A DNA stretch of 9,601 nt from an uncultured Blautia sp. (GTDB lineage: Bacteria > Bacillota > Clostridia > Lachnospirales > Lachnospiraceae): the NCBI RefSeq assembly GCF_934424005.1, contig NZ_CAKRXI010000061.1, forward strand, positions 1 through 9,601, read 5' to 3'. The position numbers and the translations under genes are program-made. The notes under the pieces are model-generated. The model had not been told where the DNA came from and did not search any database. It was given only the letters and a program-made list of their open reading frames with translations. This document shows, piece by piece, positions 5,332 to 9,601 of this stretch (position 1 is its first letter; every line of letters begins with the position of its first letter).

Positions 5332-7359
5332 GTGTTTAATAATGTTAGCTTAAATAAAGACAGACGGAAATGGAAAAATTATTTCTGTCTGTTCATTTCT
5401 TTTATGTTCCTGGTGTTTTTTTATGTAAACCGAACTTCAATACTGGAGAATGATCCAGAGTTCAGTCCCAAGTTTAAAATAGCTTTGCTGGCATTTCTCT
5501 GGCTGCTGGGAACAGTACTTATTTTTGTAAGACTTGATTTTGGAAAAAAATGGAACAGAGTATTAAACATATTGTATATACTGTTGGCTCCAAGTTATAT
5601 ATTTCTGAATATGGAAACAGCTGTCTTTAGTGCACAAAACAGTTTTAAAGGACAGCATTTATCCTTACTGATCTACAATCTGCTTTTACTTGGAATTGTA
5701 GAACTGGTATTTATTGTTATCACGAACAGGGTGCGCCTGGGAACAGATATTTGGGCGTTTATCTGTGTAATGTTTAATATAGTAAATCATTTTGTTTATG
5801 AGTTTCGAGGAACACCGATCATGGCATCGGATATTGCAACCGTAGGTACTGCACTGGAAGTCGCAGACGGTTATAAGATACAATTTAATTTCTATACAAC
5901 GATTGCACTGGTAATGTTGTTTGATTTTATAATGCTTGGCCGTGTGATCAAATGTGAGCCGGTTTTCAAAAAAGGTGTTCAGCGTTTGTGTGGTATTGCA
6001 GTAATGGCGGTAGTGAGTGTGGTAAGCTTTAATAGTCTGGTCATGACAGAATTTGCCAGCAACAGAGGACTTTATCTGAGTCTTTTCCAGCCGTTACGAA
6101 GTTATCAGAGATACGGAAGTATTGCCTGCTTTGCAAGAAGCATAGAACTTTCTGTACCGGAAAAGCCAGAAGGTTACAGCCTTGAAAAAGTCGAAGAAAT
6201 CACTTCAAAATATGAATCAGATACAGTCGATACAAGCAAGAAACGACCAAATGTGATAACTATTATCAATGAGGCCTTCTCTGATCCGAAGGTTCTGGCA
6301 GATATTAAAACCAATGAAGATTATATGCCGTTTATCCATGATCTGATGGAAAATGGAAACACGGTAAGCGGAACTTCTTATGCATCGATCGTAGGCGGTC
6401 AGACTGCTAATACAGAGTATGAGTTCCTGACAGGAAATTCTATGTCTTTCCTTCCAAAAGGAACGGTAGCTTTTCAGATTTATATGAAACACGAAATGCC
6501 ATCGATGGTAACCGAGCTGAAGAGCGAAGGATACACAGGAAACTCTGCGACCCATCTTCAGAAGGCGCGAAACTATAACCGAGACAAGGCATATCCGCTG
6601 CTTGGATTTGATAAGTTCTATGATTATACAAATATGGGTGTTCCGTTTGTAAAAATGAGAAACAATGCAACGGATGAGTGTACTTACGATAACATCATTC
6701 ATGATTATGAGGAGAACAGAGAAAAATCAGATGCGCCGTATTTCGCTTATACAATGACAATCCAGAATCACAGCTCCTATGATGTACCATTTGATAACTT
6801 TGATGACAAGAGAATCGTGGTTGAGGATGCGGACGCACCGGATTTAGGATATTATCTCAGCCTGATCAAATATTCTGATGAGATGTTTGAAGCTTTGGTT
6901 GAATATTATAAAAATGTAGATGAGCCGACAGTCATTCTTCTGACAGGAGACCATCAGCCAAGAATCTATGATGAATCCATGGATTCTATCACAAATGGTG
7001 AGTGGAGAGAATGGAGCAACGAAGAAATGATGCGTCGTTATGCGGTACCGTTTGTTATCTGGGCAAACTATGATATTGATAAGAAGACCATAGAAAAGAC
7101 TAGTATGAACTATCTCCAGACGATCCTGATGGAAACAATCGACGGAGAACTGACAGGTTTCCAGAAATTCCAGCAGGATGTGATGAAGGAAGTTCCGGTA
7201 CTGACCAGCAATGGCTACTGGGGTGCAGATGGAAAATTCTATTATGTGGAAGATAAAACTTCTCCGTATTATGAGCTGCTTCAGGAGTATGCGATCCTGC
7301 AGTATAATGATCTGAGCGACTATAAAAACCGTGCAGATGAATTTTTTGAACTGAAATAG
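5332..7359 (+). CDS. LTA synthase-like membrane sulfatase-fold phosphotransferase
   Basis: This protein resembles the LtaS/alkaline-phosphatase superfamily, which transfers glycerol-phosphate from phosphatidylglycerol to build lipoteichoic acid or related envelope polymers. From GTG 5332 it has 675 residues. About six or seven hydrophobic segments (near 16-32, 48-67, 76-93, 110-131, 140-158, 188-204, 217-236) precede a large extracellular domain (about 300-675). Catalytic-type residues are visible: E314 in NEAFSDP (metal), the probable nucleophile T358 in GGQTANTE (equivalent to GKTSDSE of staphylococcal LtaS), H480 in QNHSSYDVP, and D540/H541 in TGDHQP. I chose GTG because AGAGGA (5319-5324) sits 7 nt upstream. 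An in-frame ATG at 5218 would run through the previous gene and has no RBS. Substrate is unproven; it could be an LTA primase or an oligosaccharide phosphoglycerol transferase. Confidence 0.9.
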   Translation: MFNNVSLNKDRRKWKNYFCLFISFMFLVFFYVNRTSILENDPEFSPKFKIALLAFLWLLGTVLIFVRLDFGKKWNRVLNILYILLAPSYIFLNMETAVFSAQNSFKGQHLSLLIYNLLLLGIVELVFIVITNRVRLGTDIWAFICVMFNIVNHFVYEFRGTPIMASDIATVGTALEVADGYKIQFNFYTTIALVMLFDFIMLGRVIKCEPVFKKGVQRLCGIAVMAVVSVVSFNSLVMTEFASNRGLYLSLFQPLRSYQRYGSIACFARSIELSVPEKPEGYSLEKVEEITSKYESDTVDTSKKRPNVITIINEAFSDPKVLADIKTNEDYMPFIHDLMENGNTVSGTSYASIVGGQTANTEYEFLTGNSMSFLPKGTVAFQIYMKHEMPSMVTELKSEGYTGNSATHLQKARNYNRDKAYPLLGFDKFYDYTNMGVPFVKMRNNATDECTYDNIIHDYEENREKSDAPYFAYTMTIQNHSSYDVPFDNFDDKRIVVEDADAPDLGYYLSLIKYSDEMFEALVEYYKNVDEPTVILLTGDHQPRIYDESMDSITNGEWREWSNEEMMRRYAVPFVIWANYDIDKKTIEKTSMNYLQTILMETIDGELTGFQKFQQDVMKEVPVLTSNGYWGADGKFYYVEDKTSPYYELLQEYAILQYNDLSDYKNRADEFFELK

Positions 7360-7377
7360 TAACAGAATAATGAGAGC

Positions 7378-7416
7378 AAAAAGCAATCAGGATGTTAAGT
7401 CCTGGTTGCTTTTTTC
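7378..7416 (+). terminator. Intrinsic terminator after the LTA-synthase-like gene
   Basis: AAAAAGCAATCAGGA (7378-7392) pairs with TCCTGGTTGCTTTTT (7400-7414) across a 7-nt loop, with one G-T wobble, and runs into six T residues. It starts 19 bp after the stop codon at 7359 and likely ends the transcript that may begin at parA. The A-run on the left arm makes it potentially bidirectional, but no convergent gene is present. Confidence 0.92.
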
Positions 7417-7552
7417 TTGATCTGCGCCAACGATAAGGTGAGTTTTGTTATATTTTGTGACACGATATTTGCATAGATAACTTTTTCTATATGGTGTACT
7501 ATAAGTAATAGCGAAACTATTAAGATGATAAGTCAAGGGAGGAATTTTAACT

Positions 7553-8641
7553 ATGGATCTTTCAACTTTAGTAAAAATGTCAAATACATACGGCAGCAAT
7601 CCGGCTTACGTTCTGGCAGGAGGCGGTAATACTTCTGTCAAAGACGATACAACCCTGTATGTAAAAGGTTCCGGTACACAGCTTGCTACGATCAAAGCAG
7701 AAGAATTTGTCAAAATGGACAGAGCCCGTCTGAATGAGATTATGAAAACAGAATACCCTGCAGATGATGTGAAACGTGAATCTGCATATCTTGCTGATGT
7801 TATGGCGGCAGTGACCGATGATGACAAGACGAAACGCCCAAGTGTAGAGGCATTGCTTCATAATTTATTTGCTTATACTTATGTACTGCATGTTCATCCG
7901 ACACTGATCAATGGTCTGACATGCGGACAGGGTGCAGGTGCACTCAGTGAAGAACTCCTTGGAAAAGAAGTACTCTGGATCGATATCTGCAAACCGGGAT
8001 ACACGCTGGCACGTATCTGTTATGAAAAAATGAATGCTTACAAAGAAGAATTCGGAAAAGATGTTCAGGTTCTCCTGCTTCAGAATCATGGAATTTTTGT
8101 TGCAGCGAATACTGTAGAAGAAATCGGTGTTTTATTTGACGGAGTTATCAGCAAATTAGAGAAACAGGTAAAAAGAACGGCTGACGTAAGCGATGCAGTT
8201 ACACCTGAAAAAGAACAGACTGCAAAGAGACTTTCCGAGTTACTGGGACATGCTGTAGAAGTTGTTCCGGCTGCAGAAGTGAATAATTTTGTGAAAGATA
8301 AAACAACTGCAGCACCGCTTTTGAAACCATTTACTCCGGATCACATTGTATACTGCGGACCATACCCATTATTTGTAGAAAATGTTGAACAGGCAAAAGA
8401 TGTGCTGGATGCATTTATGAAAGAGCATGACAAAGAACCAAGACTGATCCTGGTACAGGGCGTGGGCGCATTTATCATGGAAGATGACAAGGCAAAAGCT
8501 GCAAAAGCACAGCTGCTGGTAAAGGATGCGATCAAACTTGCTGTATATGCCGAAAGTTTTGGCGGGGTATTACAGATGACAGATGATATTACATACTTTA
8601 TTACACATTGGGAAGCGGAAGCATATCGTAGTAAGAAATAA
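7553..8641 (+). CDS. Class II aldolase/adducin family protein (stand-alone, SDR-less)
   Basis: Members of this family are zinc aldolases or epimerases such as fuculose- or rhamnulose-1-phosphate aldolase and ribulose-5-phosphate 4-epimerase. The 362-residue protein has a phosphate-binding loop GGGNTSVK (23-30), KGSG (38-41), the catalytic-type glutamate in SVEALLHN (E99), zinc histidines in HVHP (H113, H115) and the third in QNHG (H179). The C-terminal part (about 245-362: TPDHIVY, PRLILVQGVGAF, ending YFITHWEAEAYRSKK) resembles the region that, in bifunctional aldolase/short-chain-dehydrogenase proteins, leads into the dehydrogenase. Here the dehydrogenase is absent and the gene stops. AAGGGAGG lies upstream of ATG 7553. 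The gene sits after a terminator in a 136-bp gap, so it is its own unit. Sugar substrate unknown. Confidence 0.88.
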   Translation: MDLSTLVKMSNTYGSNPAYVLAGGGNTSVKDDTTLYVKGSGTQLATIKAEEFVKMDRARLNEIMKTEYPADDVKRESAYLADVMAAVTDDDKTKRPSVEALLHNLFAYTYVLHVHPTLINGLTCGQGAGALSEELLGKEVLWIDICKPGYTLARICYEKMNAYKEEFGKDVQVLLLQNHGIFVAANTVEEIGVLFDGVISKLEKQVKRTADVSDAVTPEKEQTAKRLSELLGHAVEVVPAAEVNNFVKDKTTAAPLLKPFTPDHIVYCGPYPLFVENVEQAKDVLDAFMKEHDKEPRLILVQGVGAFIMEDDKAKAAKAQLLVKDAIKLAVYAESFGGVLQMTDDITYFITHWEAEAYRSKK

Positions 8642-8710
8642 AGATACAGGTGTATCCTGTTAATATTTGTGGTAAAATATTGTCTATAAAACAGCAGGAG
8701 GTAATATTAC

Positions 8711-9559
8711 ATGGTAAAAATAATTTCAGACAGCACCTGCGACCTTTCGCCAGAACTGGTGAACAGATATGACATTGATATTTTGTCACTTCATATTCTT
8801 CTTGGTGAGAAAGAATACCAGGATGGCCAAAATATAACTCCGGATGAAATCTTTGCGTGGTCAGATGCGCATAAGACCACACCCAAAACTTCGGCGCCAT
8901 CTCTGGCAGATGCGATAGAAATATTGAAACCTTATGTTGAAGAAAAAAGGGAAGTTATCTGTTTTTCAATATCATCAAGTATGTCAACTTCCGGAAACGT
9001 TATGCGTCTTGCTGCTGATGAGCTGGAAGCCTCCGATCTTGTGACGGTTATTGATTCTGCAAATCTTTCAACAGGTATTGGGCTTCAAGTCGTGGAGGCA
9101 GCAGTAATGGCACAGGCAGGAAAAAGTGCTGCAGAAATTACGGCTGCGCTGGAGGAATTGAAGCCAAAAGTGCGTGCAAGCTTTGTGGTAGATACTTTGA
9201 TGTATTTGTATCGCGGGGGTCGCTGTAATGCGGTTGCGGCTATGGCAGGAAGTGTATTGAAGCTGCATCCAAAGATCGTAGTAGAAAACGGTGCAATGGA
9301 TGCAGCTAAGAAGTATCGCGGCAAATTACATTCTGTAGTCATGTCTTATGTCAGAGATATGGAGGCAGATCTTAAAAATGCACGACCGGAGCGAGTGTTT
9401 ATTACACATTCCGGCTGTGACCGTAAGATTGTGGAAGATGTGCAGGCTTATCTGCAGAGCCTTGGAATTTTTCAGGAAATTCTTGAGACGCGTGCCGGTG
9501 GCGTGGTTTCAAGTCATTGTGGTCCGGGAACTCTGGGAGTACTGTTTATTGCGAAATAA
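8711..9559 (+). CDS. DegV family protein (fatty-acid-binding)
   Basis: DegV/FakB proteins are cytosolic fatty-acid-binding proteins; FakB members present fatty acids to the kinase FakA for acyl-phosphate synthesis. The 282-residue protein has the family marks in order: DSTCDLS (7-13), PKTSAPS (58-64), SSSMSTSGN (88-96, the SSxxSGT box), DSANLSTGIG (115-124), YRGGRCN (167-173) and HCGPGTLGV (269-277). Length is typical of the DegV fold. It has a good AGGAGG (8696-8701) 9 nt before ATG 8711. It begins 69 bp after the aldolase. The gap holds only a weak ACAGG/CCTGT stem (8646-8650/8656-8660) without a T-run, so read-through from the aldolase is possible. No fakA is visible in the window, so FakB function is inferred. 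Confidence 0.92.
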   Translation: MVKIISDSTCDLSPELVNRYDIDILSLHILLGEKEYQDGQNITPDEIFAWSDAHKTTPKTSAPSLADAIEILKPYVEEKREVICFSISSSMSTSGNVMRLAADELEASDLVTVIDSANLSTGIGLQVVEAAVMAQAGKSAAEITAALEELKPKVRASFVVDTLMYLYRGGRCNAVAAMAGSVLKLHPKIVVENGAMDAAKKYRGKLHSVVMSYVRDMEADLKNARPERVFITHSGCDRKIVEDVQAYLQSLGIFQEILETRAGGVVSSHCGPGTLGVLFIAK

Positions 9560-9601
9560 GAAAAACAAATAAACTTTACGAATAAAACAGAAAACTTAAA
9601 G
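9560..9601. other. AT-rich tail, no feature seen
   Basis: The last 42 bases after the DegV stop are strongly A-rich. I see no hairpin or promoter in them, and the window ends before any following gene. Confidence 0.5.

Noticed and set aside
7455..7505. Possible promoter for the aldolase (TTGCAT, GTGACA, TACTAT, TATAAG)
   Set aside because: Hexamers are present but no pair has 16-18 bp spacing, so I could not choose one. A promoter is expected somewhere in 7420-7540.
8643..8660. Small hairpin after the aldolase (ACAGG/CCTGT)
   Set aside because: The stem is 5 bp and no T-run follows, so it does not qualify as an intrinsic terminator.

Overview
The window looks like a chromosomal segment from a low-to-moderate GC Gram-positive anaerobe, most likely a Lachnospiraceae member (Blautia, Dorea or Ruminococcus-like). 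This is inferred from strong AGGAGG-type ribosome binding sites, the chromosomal ParA (Soj) / ParB (Spo0J) pair with perfect parS palindromes, and neighbours typical of that group (DUF4446, a DUF3881-like protein, a Clostridia-style LTA-synthase-like protein, DegV). All supported genes lie on the + strand.

Region 1 (1-838) has no convincing gene. It holds two perfect 16-bp parS sites (343-358 and 716-731) and two long imperfect palindromes (about 37-221 and 441-640). The second palindrome lies between the parS sites. Each can fold into one extended hairpin, and both carry a related TGAGCG..AGCGAGTTTG motif in the apical loop, in opposite orientations. A promoter-like -10 follows the second parS, and parA starts at a TTG codon.

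Region 2 (839-7359) is a tightly packed run of six genes: parA, parB, a membrane-anchored DUF4446 protein, serS, a DUF3881-like protein and a polytopic LTA-synthase-like phosphotransferase. Gaps are 35 bp or less, parA and parB overlap, and no internal terminator is visible. The run ends at a clear intrinsic terminator at 7378-7416, so it may be one transcription unit linking origin segregation, seryl-tRNA charging and envelope polymer synthesis. ParA and ParB act with the parS sites immediately upstream. The link to the other genes is positional only.

Region 3 (7420-9601) carries a stand-alone class II aldolase of the type usually fused to a short-chain dehydrogenase, then a DegV-family fatty-acid-binding protein. 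They are separated by 69 bp and look like separate or loosely coupled genes.

Most of the window is ordinary core chromosome. The part most worth a second look is the gene-free parS region with its paired long palindromes. The next most interesting item is the seryl-tRNA synthetase, whose motifs look more archaeal/eukaryotic than classical bacterial.
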